Positions 16,701-25,145 of a stretch of 38,899 nt of DNA are shown piece by piece. The stretch is from positions 1 to 38,899 of the forward strand of contig JAQBQD010000191.1 of the NCBI GenBank assembly GCA_028287185.1. Reading direction: 5' to 3'. Both the position numbers and the translations under genes were made by a program. The number at the start of each line of letters is the position of its first letter. Within the stretch, counting starts at the first letter, position 1. Below the pieces are notes generated by a model. That model was not told the origin of the DNA. It made no database searches and saw nothing but the letters and a program-made list of their open reading frames with translations. The stretch is from Gemmatimonadota bacterium (GTDB taxonomy: Bacteria > Gemmatimonadota > Gemmatimonadetes > Longimicrobiales > Longimicrobiaceae).

Positions 16701-19700
16701 TCGTGAGCAGCATCACGTGCTCGTCGCCGCCCAGCCGCAGCAGCGCCGCCCGGAAGAGCGGGCCCTCCGCCAGGTCGAAGGGGCGCACCGCGTGCTCACC
16801 GGCGCGGCGCAGCGCCTCCTCTTCGCGCGTGGCCGCGGGAAGCGCCGACAGGTCGCCGACGGGGAGCGTGAACCCCGCGAAGGGCGCCGCTACCTGCACG
16901 ATGCCGTCCTTCTCCTCGCGCAGCGTGGCCCGCAGGGGGGCGTGGCGGCGCACCACCTCGCCCAGCGCGCGCTCCAGGGCCGGCGCGTCCAGCGGCCCCG
17001 CCAGACGAAGAGCACGGGAGATGTTGTACACGGAGCCGCCGGGGCTCAGCCGGTCCATAAACCAGAGGCGCTCCTGCGCGAAGGATGCGGGGTAGCGCAG
17101 CGGGCCTTCCGCGCGGCCGCCCGGCTCCACCGCCACCGCTGCGGCATCCCCGGCGCGCTGGTCCTCCACCCGGCGCGCCAGCTCGGCCACGGTGGGCGCG
17201 TCGAAGAGCGCCCGCAGCGGCAGCTCCACCCCGAACGCCTCGCGCACCCGCGACACCATCCGCATCCCCAGCAGCGAGTTCCCCCCCAAGGCGAAGAACG
17301 AGTCGTCCGTCCCCACCCGCTGCACGCCCAGCAGCGCGGCCCATATCTCGGCCACCCGGGCCTCGGCCGGCGTCAGGGGCGCCACGTGCTCCGCGTCGCC
17401 GGGCGCCGCCTGGGGAGCCGGAAGCGCGGCGCGGTCCAGCTTGCCGTTCGCGTTCAGCGGCAGCGCGTCCACACGGACGAGCGCGGACGGCAGCATGTGC
17501 TCGGGAAGCAGGCGCGCCAGGTGCGCGCGGATCTCGTCCGTGCCGGCCTGGCCCGCGACCCAGGCCACCAGCCGCTTCTCGCCCGGGCGGTCCTCGCGGG
17601 CGGCCACGGCGCAGTCGCGCACGCCCGGCACGCTCCGCAGCACGGCCTCCACCTCGCCCGGCTCCACCCGGAAGCCGCGGATCTTCACCTGCGCGTCCAG
17701 CCGCCCCAGGTACTCCACCGTCCCGTCGGCGCGCGCGCGCACCCGGTCGCCGGTGCGGTACAGGCGCGCGCCGGGCTCGGACGCGAACGGGTCGGGCACG
17801 AAGCGCTCGGCGGTCGACGCGGGCCGGTCCAGGTAACCCCGCGCCACCCCCTGTCCACCGGCGAACAGCTCCCCCTCGGTGCCGGCGGGGACAGGGCGGA
17901 GCGCCGCGTCCAGCACGTGCACGCGGGTGCCGCCGATCGGCCGCCCCACGGGCACGGGACCACCCCTCCACTCCTCGCCGACCGGGTAACAGCAGGTGAA
18001 GGTGGTGTTCTCGGTGGGCCCGTAGCCGTTGACCAGGCGCAGCGTGGGAAAGCGCTCGCGCACCCGGCGCACCTGGCCCTCGGGAAGCACGTCGCCACCG
18101 GCCAGGAGTTGGCGCAGCCCACCCAGCTCCTCCAGGCGCTCGTCCACCATCGCCCGGAAGAGGCCGGCGGTGAGCCACAGCGTGGTCACGCGGTGGCGGG
18201 CCAGCGCGCGCCCCAGCTCCACCAGCCCGAAGGGGTGCGGCGGCGCCAGCGCCAGCCGGCCGCCGTTCAGCAGCGCGCCCCAGATCTCGAACGTCGAGGC
18301 GTCGAACCACGCCGGCGCCGCTTGCAGGATCACCTCGTCCGGCCCCAGCGCGGCGTACGTGGCGCCGCGGACCAGCCGCACCACGCCCCGGTGCTCCACC
18401 GCAACGCCCTTCGGCGTGCCGGTGCTTCCCGACGTGAACATCACGTACGCCAGCGTCCCCGGCCCGGCCGCCGCGGCGGGGTTCGCCGTATTGCGGGCGG
18501 CGAGGACTTCCGCGTCGGCCCCGTCCACGCTCACCACGCGCACCGCGGGCAGCGTGAGCAGCCGCGGGCGCACTGCCTCGTGCGTCAGCAGCACGCGCGC
18601 GTCCGCGTCGCCGAGCATGGCGCCCAGGCGGGCGGCGGGATAGGCGGGGTCGAGCGGCAGGTATGCACCACCCGCCTTCAGCACGGCCAGGATCGCCGCG
18701 ATCAGCTCCGGCCCGCGCTCCGTGCACACCGCCACCCGGGTCTCCAGCCCCACGCCCAGCGCGGCGAGGTGGTGTGCCAGGCGGTTCGCCCGCGCGTTCA
18801 GCTCGGCGTAGGTGAGCGTGCCGCCCTCCCACGCCAGCGCGCCGGCGTCGGGCGTGCGGGCCGCCTGTGCCTCGAAGAGCCGGTGGATGGTGTCACCGGG
18901 AAGGATGCTGCCGGCTCCGTCGGCGCCAGTTGGGTGCGGAAGCTTCACACGGGCGGTGGACGTGCCGCCCAGGAGCGTGAGATGCGCCTGCATCAGCGCG
19001 GCATCCGCCCGCATCGCCTCGGCCTGCGCCCGCATGACGGCGGCATGCTCGCGCAGCACGTCGAGCTGGCGGACGATCACCTCGCGTACGGCCGCGTCGT
19101 CCCGATCGCCTGCTGCGCCGGCGGGGGCGGCGAAGGACAGGAGCCCGGCCCGTGCCTCCGTTGCCCCGGCCGACGACGGTGCCGTCGCGGGCGGAGGCGT
19201 TTCGGTTTCGATCGGGGACGACGCCTCCGCGGGCGGGGACGATGCCGTTTCGGAGAGAGACGATGCCATGCCGGCCGGAGCGCCGGTCGACGGATGGAGC
19301 CGCAGGGCGGGAACGGCTCGGCGGCGTTCGCTCGGACCGGCGGCGGGAAGGCGGGAGACGGGCGTCTCCGCGTTGGACGCCGCGGCCTCCAGCAGGGCGC
19401 GGTACTGGGCGACCATGGTGTCCATGGTCGCCGCGTCGAACAGGTCGCCGTTGTACTCCCAGACGAGCGTGATCCCGTCGTCCCCGTTCGCGCCGCCCTG
19501 GCCCACCCGCTGCTCGGCGCGGGGAATGGCGATCACGTTCAGGTCGAACTTCGCGGAGCCGTTGCTGATCCCCGGCTGCACCTCCACCTCCAATCCCGGC
19601 AGCCGAAGCTCGGGGATGGGGGCGTCGTGGAACGAGAACATCACCTGGAAGAGGGGGTTCCAGGCCAGCGACCGCTCCGGCCGCAACGCCTCGACGACCA

Positions 19701-22700
19701 CGTCGAAGGGGAGCTCCTGGCGGTCGCCCGCCTCCACCAGTGCGGCATGCACGCGGCGCGCGAGCGCGGCGAACGGCGGGTCGTCGTCCAGGCTCGTGCG
19801 CACCACCAGGTTGTTCACGAACATCCCCATCAGCGCCTGCGTCTCGGCCAGGCGCCGGTTCGCGATCCCCGTCCCCACCTTCAGGTCCGTCTGCCCTGAC
19901 CAGCGCGAGAGCAGCACGTCGAAGGCGGCCATCATGGTGGCGAAGAGCGTCACCCCGGTGCGCCGGCTGGCGGCCCGCAGCCGTCCGTACAGCTCCGCCG
20001 ACAGCTCGTACCGCGGCGCCGCGCCCCGGAAGCGCTGCTCCGGCGGGCGCGGGCGGTCGAACGCCAGTTCCAGCACGGGGGGGCTCCCCGCCAACCGCTC
20101 CCGCCAGAACTCCAGCTGTGCGCGCGCCTCGTCGCCCCCGAGCCAGCGCCGCTGGAACGCCGCGTAGTCGGCGAACTGCACCGGCAGCTCCGGCAGGGGC
20201 GAGGGCCGTCCCCCGGCGAAGGCGCCGTAGAGGGCCAGCAGCTCGCGCAGGAAGACGTGGAAGGACCACCCGTCGTGCACGATGTGGTGCTCCACGTGCA
20301 GCAGCAGGTGCTCATCCGGCGCGCGGCGCACCAGCAGCCAGCGCACCAGCGGCAGCCGTACCAGGTCGAAGAGCCGCGCCAGCTCGGCGGCCACGACGCG
20401 CCGCTCCTCGTCCTCCCGCTCTCCGGGGGAAAACGCGGAAAGGTCGACGAGCGGCAGCTCCACCTGAAAGGGGGGATGGACGTGCTGGTACGGCTCCCCC
20501 TCCGCCTCGGGGAAGGTCGTCCGGAAGATCTCGTGGCGGCGGACGATCTCGGTGAGCGCGCCGCGCAGGGCGGCGCAGTCGAGCACGCCGCGGAAGGTGA
20601 TGGCCGCCTGGAAGTTGTACGAGCGGTTCTCGGGGGCGAGCTGCACCAGGAACCAGATGCGCTCCTGCCCCAGCGCCAGCGGGAGCCGTCCGTCGCGCGG
20701 CGCGGGCACCAGCGCCTGCGCACGCCGCGGGGCCCGCTCCACCGCCGCGGCCAGTGCCTCCACCGTGGCCGCGCCGAAGAGCGTGCCCAGCGGCAGCTCC
20801 ACGTCCAGCCCGGACCGCAGCCGCGCCCCCACCTGCGTCACCGCCAGCGAGTGCGCGCCCAGCTCGAACACGTCGTCCAGCACACCCACCTCGCGCACGC
20901 CGAGCACCTCCGCCCAGGCCGCCGCCACCCGCGCCTCCGTCTCGTTGCGCGGGGCCACGAAGGGCGTCTCCATCTCCTCCGGCCGCTCCGGCGGCGCGGG
21001 CAGGGCGCGGCGATCCACCTTGCCGCTGGGCGAGAGCGGAAGCCGGGCGAGCGGCACGAACACCGCCGGCACCATGTGCTCCGGCAGCCGTTCCCGGGCC
21101 AGGCGCCGCAGGTCGCGCACGAGCGCCGCGGCGGAGCGCCACTGCCCGGTACCCTCCTCCCCCGTCCCGGCTTCGGGAGATTCGGCTGCGCGGCTCCCCG
21201 GCCGCACCGCGTAGACGTCGTACAGGCCGGTGCCCGCCAGCGCGGGGTCCTCGTCCACCCGCACCTCGAAGCCCTGCTCCTCCAGGAGAGTACGCACCCG
21301 GCCCAGGCGCTCCTCGTCGTGCACCTCCATCGCCACCTGGCGGATCTTGGGCCAGTCCGCCGCCTCGATCCCGGCCAGCACCTCCAGCTCGCTCTTCTCC
21401 ACGTCGACCTTCAGCAGGTCGATCCGCTCCACCCCCTCGTCACGCATGACCTCGGACACGGTGCGCACCCGGCAGGCGACCGGGCGCGCGGCCAGCCGCT
21501 CCTCCACCAGCGCGTCCAGCGCGCCCCCCGCCTCGGCGCCGGCGCCCGCGAACGCCCGCATGACCGCGCGCTCGTGCTCGTGGTCGGCGAAGCGTCCCGA
21601 GAGGATGGAAGCCTGGGGATAGAAGGTGAGCTCGGCCTCGCCCTCCGCCTCGCCCAGCGCGCACTCCAGCACGCGCACGTCCGCGCCGTGCACCCGGGCG
21701 TTCAGCCGCAGCACCTCGCACACCTCGGGGATGGGCTCGAAGGCGTAGACCCGGCTCCCCGGCCGCAGCCACGACACCCGCAACGCGAACAGGCCCACGT
21801 TGGCGCCCACGTCGAACACGCACGCGTCGTCCGGCAGGCCCACGCCCTGCCGCAGGTACGCCCCACGGCGGACGATCTCGTCGTACAGGAACGCGGTTTC
21901 GTGGCGGTTGATCGACACCACGCGCGTGCCGTCCGGCAGCGTGTCCAGGCGGCGCCCGGCGAGCGCCCCGGCCTCCTCCAGCTCCAGCAGGCGCCGCGGC
22001 CCCTGTGCCCGCTCGGCGTGGGGCACCACGTACGCGGCCAGGCGGCGGTCGCCGGGCGCGTGCTCGTAGTCGGCCACCACCACGTCCTGCACGCCCGGGT
22101 GCTCGCCCAGCACGGCCTGGATCTCGCCCGGCTCGATGCGGAAGCCGCGGATCTTCACCTGGTCGTCCAGCCGCCCCAGGTACTCCAGCGCGCCGTCCGC
22201 CCGCCGCCGCGCCCGGTCGCCCGTGCGGTACAGCCGTGCCCCGCCGTCGGCAGCGAGCGGATCGGGCACGAACCGCTCGGCCGTGAGCCCGGGCCGGCCG
22301 TGGTATCCCCGCGCCACCTGCACCCCCCCGATGAACAGCTCTCCCGGCTCGCCGCCCACCACCGGCCTCATCTCCCCGTCCAGCACGTACAGCGTCGTAT
22401 TCCAGACGGGCCCGCCGATGGGCACCACGCCCGCGGGGTCGCCGCGCTCGCACGCCCAGTGGCTCACGTCCACCGCCGCCTCGGTGGGGCCGTACAGGTT
22501 GTGCAGCGAGGTGGGCTCCGGGAAGCGCGCGTGGAAGCGCCGAACGAGCTCGGCCGGAAGCGCCTCGCCACTGCAGATCACCCGTTGGATGGACGAGCAG
22601 CGCGCCGCGTCCGCCGTCTCCACGAACTGCCCCAGCATGGACGGAACGAAGTGCAGCGTGGTCACCCCGTGGCGCTCGATCACCTCCTGCAGGTAATCGG

Positions 22701-23484
22701 GGTCTCGATGCCCGCCCGGACGCGCCATCACCAGTCGCGCCCCCTGCTGCAGCGGCCAGAACAGCTCCCAGACCGACACGTCGAACGAGAACGGCGTCTT
22801 CTGCAGTACCACGTCGCCCGCCGCGATCCCGTACTCCGCCTGCATCCAGCGCAGGCGGTTGACCACGCCGCGGTGCGCGTTCATCACGCCCTTGGGCCGT
22901 CCGGTGGAGCCGGAGGTGTAGATGACGTACCCCAGGTTGTCGGCGCCCACGCCGCTCTCGGGGTTCTCCCCGCTCTCCCCGACAAGCGCCGGCCACGCGT
23001 CGTCCAGGCTCACGACGCGGACGCCCTCCGGAACCGGCGGCAGCTCGCCTGGAGCGCCGCTCGCCAGCAGCACCGGCGCCCCGCAGTCCGCCAGCATGAA
23101 CCCCAGCCGCTCGGCGGGATAGCCGGGATCCATCGGCACGTACGCCCCGCCCGCCTTCAGCACGGCGAGCGTGGCGACCACCATCCCGGCGCTCCGCTCC
23201 ACGCAGACGGCCACGCGCGCTTCGGGCGCCACGCCCAGGCGCCGCAGGTGGTGCGCGAGCCGGTTCGCCCGCTCGTTCAGCGCGCGATAGGTCAGGCGCT
23301 CGTCGCCGTCGAGGACCGCCTCGGCGTCGGGAGTCGCCGCGGCCTGCGCCTCGAACAGCTGGTGGATGCAGACGTCCGCCGGGAGCTGCGCCCCGGTGCC
23401 GTTCCATCCCTCTGCCACCCGGCCGCACGCTTCCACTTCCGCCGGAAGCGTGTGGGGGCCGGACTCCAGGCCGGCTGCACTCAT
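10795..23484 (-). CDS. Four-module NRPS with a methyltransferase embedded in the first A domain
   Basis: 4229 aa from ATG 23484, chosen because AAAGG lies upstream and it trims a 19-residue GTG-initiated extension that could begin at 23541. Order: A1 (TSGSTG near 190) split by an FkbM-family methyltransferase (about 490-755; SAM motif DVGANVGLF near 555) between core A8 and the GKVDR tail; PCP (GAHS, Ser879); C (HHIVHDG at 1066); Ser/Pro/Ala-rich and helical linker (about 1380-1525); A2; PCP (GGNS, Ser2070); C (HHAVSDG at 2263); A3; PCP (GGHS, Ser3118); C (HHAVTDG at 3309); A4; PCP (GGHS, Ser4161). Hand-derived codes: A1 DVWHISLVDK (serine type), A2 DAFWLGGTFK (valine type), A3 HVATNSLTYK (Asp235 lost), A4 DVAFNALTYK (unassigned, tail like alanine codes). 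There is no epimerase or TE; it ends in a carrier and should hand over to the KS of the next gene. The N-terminus keeps a C-to-A linker but no C domain. Confidence 0.95.
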   Translation of the reverse strand: MSAAGLESGPHTLPAEVEACGRVAEGWNGTGAQLPADVCIHQLFEAQAAATPDAEAVLDGDERLTYRALNERANRLAHHLRRLGVAPEARVAVCVERSAGMVVATLAVLKAGGAYVPMDPGYPAERLGFMLADCGAPVLLASGAPGELPPVPEGVRVVSLDDAWPALVGESGENPESGVGADNLGYVIYTSGSTGRPKGVMNAHRGVVNRLRWMQAEYGIAAGDVVLQKTPFSFDVSVWELFWPLQQGARLVMARPGGHRDPDYLQEVIERHGVTTLHFVPSMLGQFVETADAARCSSIQRVICSGEALPAELVRRFHARFPEPTSLHNLYGPTEAAVDVSHWACERGDPAGVVPIGGPVWNTTLYVLDGEMRPVVGGEPGELFIGGVQVARGYHGRPGLTAERFVPDPLAADGGARLYRTGDRARRRADGALEYLGRLDDQVKIRGFRIEPGEIQAVLGEHPGVQDVVVADYEHAPGDRRLAAYVVPHAERAQGPRRLLELEEAGALAGRRLDTLPDGTRVVSINRHETAFLYDEIVRRGAYLRQGVGLPDDACVFDVGANVGLFALRVSWLRPGSRVYAFEPIPEVCEVLRLNARVHGADVRVLECALGEAEGEAELTFYPQASILSGRFADHEHERAVMRAFAGAGAEAGGALDALVEERLAARPVACRVRTVSEVMRDEGVERIDLLKVDVEKSELEVLAGIEAADWPKIRQVAMEVHDEERLGRVRTLLEEQGFEVRVDEDPALAGTGLYDVYAVRPGSRAAESPEAGTGEEGTGQWRSAAALVRDLRRLARERLPEHMVPAVFVPLARLPLSPSGKVDRRALPAPPERPEEMETPFVAPRNETEARVAAAWAEVLGVREVGVLDDVFELGAHSLAVTQVGARLRSGLDVELPLGTLFGAATVEALAAAVERAPRRAQALVPAPRDGRLPLALGQERIWFLVQLAPENRSYNFQAAITFRGVLDCAALRGALTEIVRRHEIFRTTFPEAEGEPYQHVHPPFQVELPLVDLSAFSPGEREDEERRVVAAELARLFDLVRLPLVRWLLVRRAPDEHLLLHVEHHIVHDGWSFHVFLRELLALYGAFAGGRPSPLPELPVQFADYAAFQRRWLGGDEARAQLEFWRERLAGSPPVLELAFDRPRPPEQRFRGAAPRYELSAELYGRLRAASRRTGVTLFATMMAAFDVLLSRWSGQTDLKVGTGIANRRLAETQALMGMFVNNLVVRTSLDDDPPFAALARRVHAALVEAGDRQELPFDVVVEALRPERSLAWNPLFQVMFSFHDAPIPELRLPGLEVEVQPGISNGSAKFDLNVIAIPRAEQRVGQGGANGDDGITLVWEYNGDLFDAATMDTMVAQYRALLEAAASNAETPVSRLPAAGPSERRRAVPALRLHPSTGAPAGMASSLSETASSPPAEASSPIETETPPPATAPSSAGATEARAGLLSFAAPAGAAGDRDDAAVREVIVRQLDVLREHAAVMRAQAEAMRADAALMQAHLTLLGGTSTARVKLPHPTGADGAGSILPGDTIHRLFEAQAARTPDAGALAWEGGTLTYAELNARANRLAHHLAALGVGLETRVAVCTERGPELIAAILAVLKAGGAYLPLDPAYPAARLGAMLGDADARVLLTHEAVRPRLLTLPAVRVVSVDGADAEVLAARNTANPAAAAGPGTLAYVMFTSGSTGTPKGVAVEHRGVVRLVRGATYAALGPDEVILQAAPAWFDASTFEIWGALLNGGRLALAPPHPFGLVELGRALARHRVTTLWLTAGLFRAMVDERLEELGGLRQLLAGGDVLPEGQVRRVRERFPTLRLVNGYGPTENTTFTCCYPVGEEWRGGPVPVGRPIGGTRVHVLDAALRPVPAGTEGELFAGGQGVARGYLDRPASTAERFVPDPFASEPGARLYRTGDRVRARADGTVEYLGRLDAQVKIRGFRVEPGEVEAVLRSVPGVRDCAVAAREDRPGEKRLVAWVAGQAGTDEIRAHLARLLPEHMLPSALVRVDALPLNANGKLDRAALPAPQAAPGDAEHVAPLTPAEARVAEIWAALLGVQRVGTDDSFFALGGNSLLGMRMVSRVREAFGVELPLRALFDAPTVAELARRVEDQRAGDAAAVAVEPGGRAEGPLRYPASFAQERLWFMDRLSPGGSVYNISRALRLAGPLDAPALERALGEVVRRHAPLRATLREEKDGIVQVAAPFAGFTLPVGDLSALPAATREEEALRRAGEHAVRPFDLAEGPLFRAALLRLGGDEHVMLLTMHHAVSDGWSLEVLFRELGTLYAAFCAGQPSPLPPLPLQYGEHAARERERLGGAVLARDLAWWRERLAAAPPLLELPADHPRPAVQSFRGAREPVVLSARAVRAARALARAEGTTLFQVLLAAFQVLLSRYAGTADLVLGTPVAGRTQADTEGLVGFFANTLPLRADLSGDPGFREVLRRTRETLVGAWEHQDTPFEKVVEAVQPARGPDHAPLFQVSFALAEGAAAPPVLEGVRAEWMEVDRPTARWDLEVALAEHGEDVRGYAAYATDLFEPATVRRMMDHLARVVEQCVAESDVRVSRVDLLGDDERRAVLDLAADVDVPVPAGACIHHLFEAQAARTPNAEALLWEREAVTYAELNRRANRLAHHLAARGVGPEARVGVCLERGPELVAALLAVLKAGGAYVALDPSSPPERLVAMLRGAGARLLVTQQTLRGLVSAPDAAVVCVDGADRARVAAAADDDPVVAVTPRNLAYLVHTSGGTGGAPRGVGVEHASAVALLAWGAGVWSAAELAGSLASTSICSHVSVAELFVPLTAGGCVILARDVLELPRLAAADRVRTVSTLPSAAAALLEGGEIPVGVTTVNLSGEALRAELVDALHARGVARVLDLYGSSEAPTYGTWADRAAGGVETIGRPVAGTRAYVLDEAQGLLSPGVPGELYLGGRGLARGYPGNAALTAARFVPDPFAGVPGARMYRTGDRVCWVGGTLRYRGRLDEQVKVAGGFRVEPGEVEAALRRVAGVRDCVVVPGEGPGGTRLVAYLVGGGGVEGVRAALRRTLPEHMLPGAFVRVDALPRNRDGKVDRGALVPPPPDEGDGYQPPLSATEAQLAGIWAGLLEMERVGVHDDFFALGGHSLLGARVMSRVLDEMGVELPLRDLFDHPTVAALAERVDARRGPAAEARHDEAGGAGGGPFPLSFAQERLWFLERLQPGSAFYNVPWALRLRGELDAPALERALSELVLRHAALRTALPEVGGAPAQVVAPFAGLTLAAEEVAGGDWAAREAELGRRMAAEAQRPFDLAAGPLLRARLLRVDARDHVLLVCMHHAVTDGWSLRVMRADLAELYGAFREGRAPALPPLAVRYADHAAWQRDRLSGALLERELAFWRARLAGAPALLELPTDHPRPAVQSFRGATERIPLPPALLRRLREVGRGERASAFMVLLAAFELLLARYAGTTDVLVGTLVAGRTRKELEALAGFFVNTVVLRGDLAGDPPFREALRRVRASTLAAFEHQEIPFEKVVEAVQPERSLGHAPLFQVAFRVSQGGKEPSLPGLATETLEVDLPVTKFDLSATFALGPDRFELALEYATDLFERSTILRMAGHLRRVLEQVAGNPDVPLSRLELMDPAERRRVLEEWNPPAAPAVDACVHHLFGAQAARTPHAAAVLFHGQRVSYAELDARANRLAHHLRALGVGAETCVGVCLERNPDLIAALLAVLKAGGAYVPLDPAYPRERLEWMAQDAGVRLVLTSTVLAPRLPGGTEPVCVDALAGELAPLPEGAPEDGAAPENLSHVIFTSGSTGRPKGVMIRHAATVARLRWLREEMSDDERAGVLASTSVSFDVSVAEIFGTLCWGGTLVLVENALELPRAAAEAPVRSAFMVPSAAAELLRSDGIPAALRTLNLAGEALPADLARGLHARGTALRVRNLYGPTEDTTYSTASRVEPAAARVRIGRPLPGGRAYVLDAALAPVPAGVPGELYLGGVGLARGYAARPDLTAERFLPDPFGLAGSRMYRTMDRARWTADGELEYLGRTDFQVKVRGFRIELGEIETALRAHPRVRDAVAVVRDEAGGGRRIVAYATGGVPAEALRAHLRERLPEYMIPAAFVAVDRLPLTPNGKVDRGALPPPAEAAPAHRLEPETEMESRVAALWSELLELPAVGVEESFFDLGGHSLLMARMQTRLARDLGSGLSLVELFQYPTVRAIAARLQGADAPAGAELGVERGTERQAGLARLGGRKRR

Positions 23485-24609
23485 CGCTGCGACCTTTCGT
23501 GATGCGTTCCGCGCGGGCGTTCGCGCCTGCGCCGGCCCCACCGAACGGCCCTGCGCCGCCGCGGCAGGCCACTTCGCCCCAATTCCCTTTTATCGTCTCT
23601 AAACGTGTACATTAATGGGATGGGATGTCTCACCCCGGTAGATCCATTCCATCTGAGGAACGCGATGCAAGTGACTCGATCAGTTGCCTTCGCTGTAGGT
23701 TCTCACCTTCAAGATCGCCTTACCCGACACAAAACTGCGGCATCGCCTCGTGGCCGCCTTGAGACTGCCCTTGTGCACGCCCAATCGCCTGAGGTGCGCC
23801 GCGTTGCCTGAAAGCGGAGGCGATGGCGGGTTCTTAAGGCAGTATAAAATAGGATCCCGCTGGCGGCAAGGGCCATCCCACGGCACGTAAAGTGCGCATG
23901 GACTGGCCTGCCGCAGAGGCTAGAAAGTATCTTTCGCGACTTGACCCGGTGATAGCACAACCGACCGTTGGCACTTTGATGGTACCCGTCGGTTCGTCCG
24001 CCTCATCCGGCGTTGATTGAACATCATAAATTGACTCTATGCGATCTGTTGTACCATTTCAAGAGAACCGGTTCGGGTAGTGCCCCATTAATTTCACGGG
24101 GCGTTGATAGCGTACCTCTCGAAGCGAGTTGTTCGAGACGGCTTCCTGAGGGAGGTGGGCGTATGGGGCGAAAGAAGGTGAGAACAGAGACGCGTGCCCG
24201 TACTGCGGGGGCACATCGGTGCGGACGAAGGGGGCAAGTCACGAACACCCCTCACCCTCTCCCGCAGAATGGATTGTAGTTCTACGAGGCTCGGTACCGA
24301 CTTGAGGCGTCTCGAGGCGGGAGCAATCAGTCCAAGAGGCACAGCGGACCCACACTGGTTCCCTTCGCCGCACCCGGATCGCACACGTACTCCCCCATCC
24401 CAGAACCGGCTTTCCGGGGCGGGGATACCACAGGTGCGGCCGCCTCACTCTCGAGGCCCCGCGTTCCCGGAACGGACCGCGCGCGCTCCTCACCGGGCCC
24501 AGGCACAGTCCTGATGGACGAACCACTCCCGTTCCTTCCCGATCGATCACCCGGGAGGGACGACCCCGGCGGTGAACGCCGCTGTTCGAGACGAATCCCA
24601 GGTATAGCT
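23485..24609. other. Low-GC spacer upstream of the NRPS, no convincing gene
   Basis: About 1.1 kb with clearly lower GC than the flanking NRPS DNA. No reading frame here has recognisable protein motifs. The NRPS promoter should lie in roughly 23500-23650 on the minus strand, but I cannot name a -35/-10 pair with confidence. A TATAAAAT box on the + strand (23843-23850) has no good -35 and no gene behind it. A frame around 24180-24260 encodes a CPYCGG zinc-ribbon-like stretch with no extended homology that I can see; it may be transposon debris. The composition suggests transferred or decayed DNA. Confidence 0.5.
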
Positions 24610-24993
24610 GAGAGAGCCCATCCGACGGATGTAAGCGACACGGAGTGGGAGCGAATCAAACCCCTGCTGCCGAATCCCGATCACCAGCGCGAACACAGCC
24701 TGCGCGAGGTGATCAACGGGCTATTCTACCACACCCGAGCGGGTGCCTAATGGCGGATGCTGCCGCTCGAATTCCCGCCGTGGGAGACCGTCTACGGGTT
24801 CTTCAACCGCTGGAGCAAGCAGCGCGTGCTCGAGCGTGTTCGCGACACGCTACGAGAGCAGACCCGAGTGGCCGCGGGGCGAGAGCCTGAGCCGAGTGCC
24901 GGGATCATCGACTCGTAGACCGTGAAGACCACGGAAAATGGGGGCTCGGTGGGTACGACGCGGGCAAGAAGGTCAACGGGCGCAAGCGGCTTC
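24610..24993 (+). pseudogene. IS5-family transposase relic
   Basis: The conceptual translation follows the N-terminal half of IS5-type transposases: a DxEWxxIxPLLP-like start, then HSLREVINGLFY, WRMLP, FPPWETVYGFFNRW and IIDS-x-TVKTTENGG, then YDAGKKVNGRKR after a frame change. The frame is broken by TAA at 24748-24750 where a glutamine codon is expected (C-Q-W-R), by TAG at 24916-24918 in the same frame where IIDSQSVK is usual, and by a one-base loss near 24950. Only the first catalytic Asp region remains; the rest of the DDE core and any terminal repeats are not visible. It is the only + strand coding relic in the window and marks an old insertion upstream of the NRPS genes. Confidence 0.75.
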
Positions 24994-25145
24994 GGGAAGC
25001 GCGACGCGCAGTGCGGCCGCGCAGTCCGCGGCCGCACGCACGCGACGGCCGTGCACGGTCGTCGCGGCGTGTACCCCGGGGGAAGTGCGAGTGCTGCGAG
25101 CGACGCGGGGCGAAGGCCAGGACACAGAACGAACGTGCATGCAGC

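Noticed and set aside
23484..23541. GTG start 19 codons upstream for the four-module NRPS
   Set aside because: The extension is Arg/Ala-rich, and the ATG at 23484 has an AAAGG ribosome-site candidate. This is not certain.
23843..23850. TATAAAAT as a + strand promoter
   Set aside because: There is no matching -35 at the right distance and no gene downstream; it is expected by chance in the low-GC stretch.
24170..24290. Zinc-ribbon-like coding fragment (CPYCGG)
   Set aside because: The frame is short, starts after a stop and shows no further conserved residues; it could be transposon debris, but not enough to call a gene.
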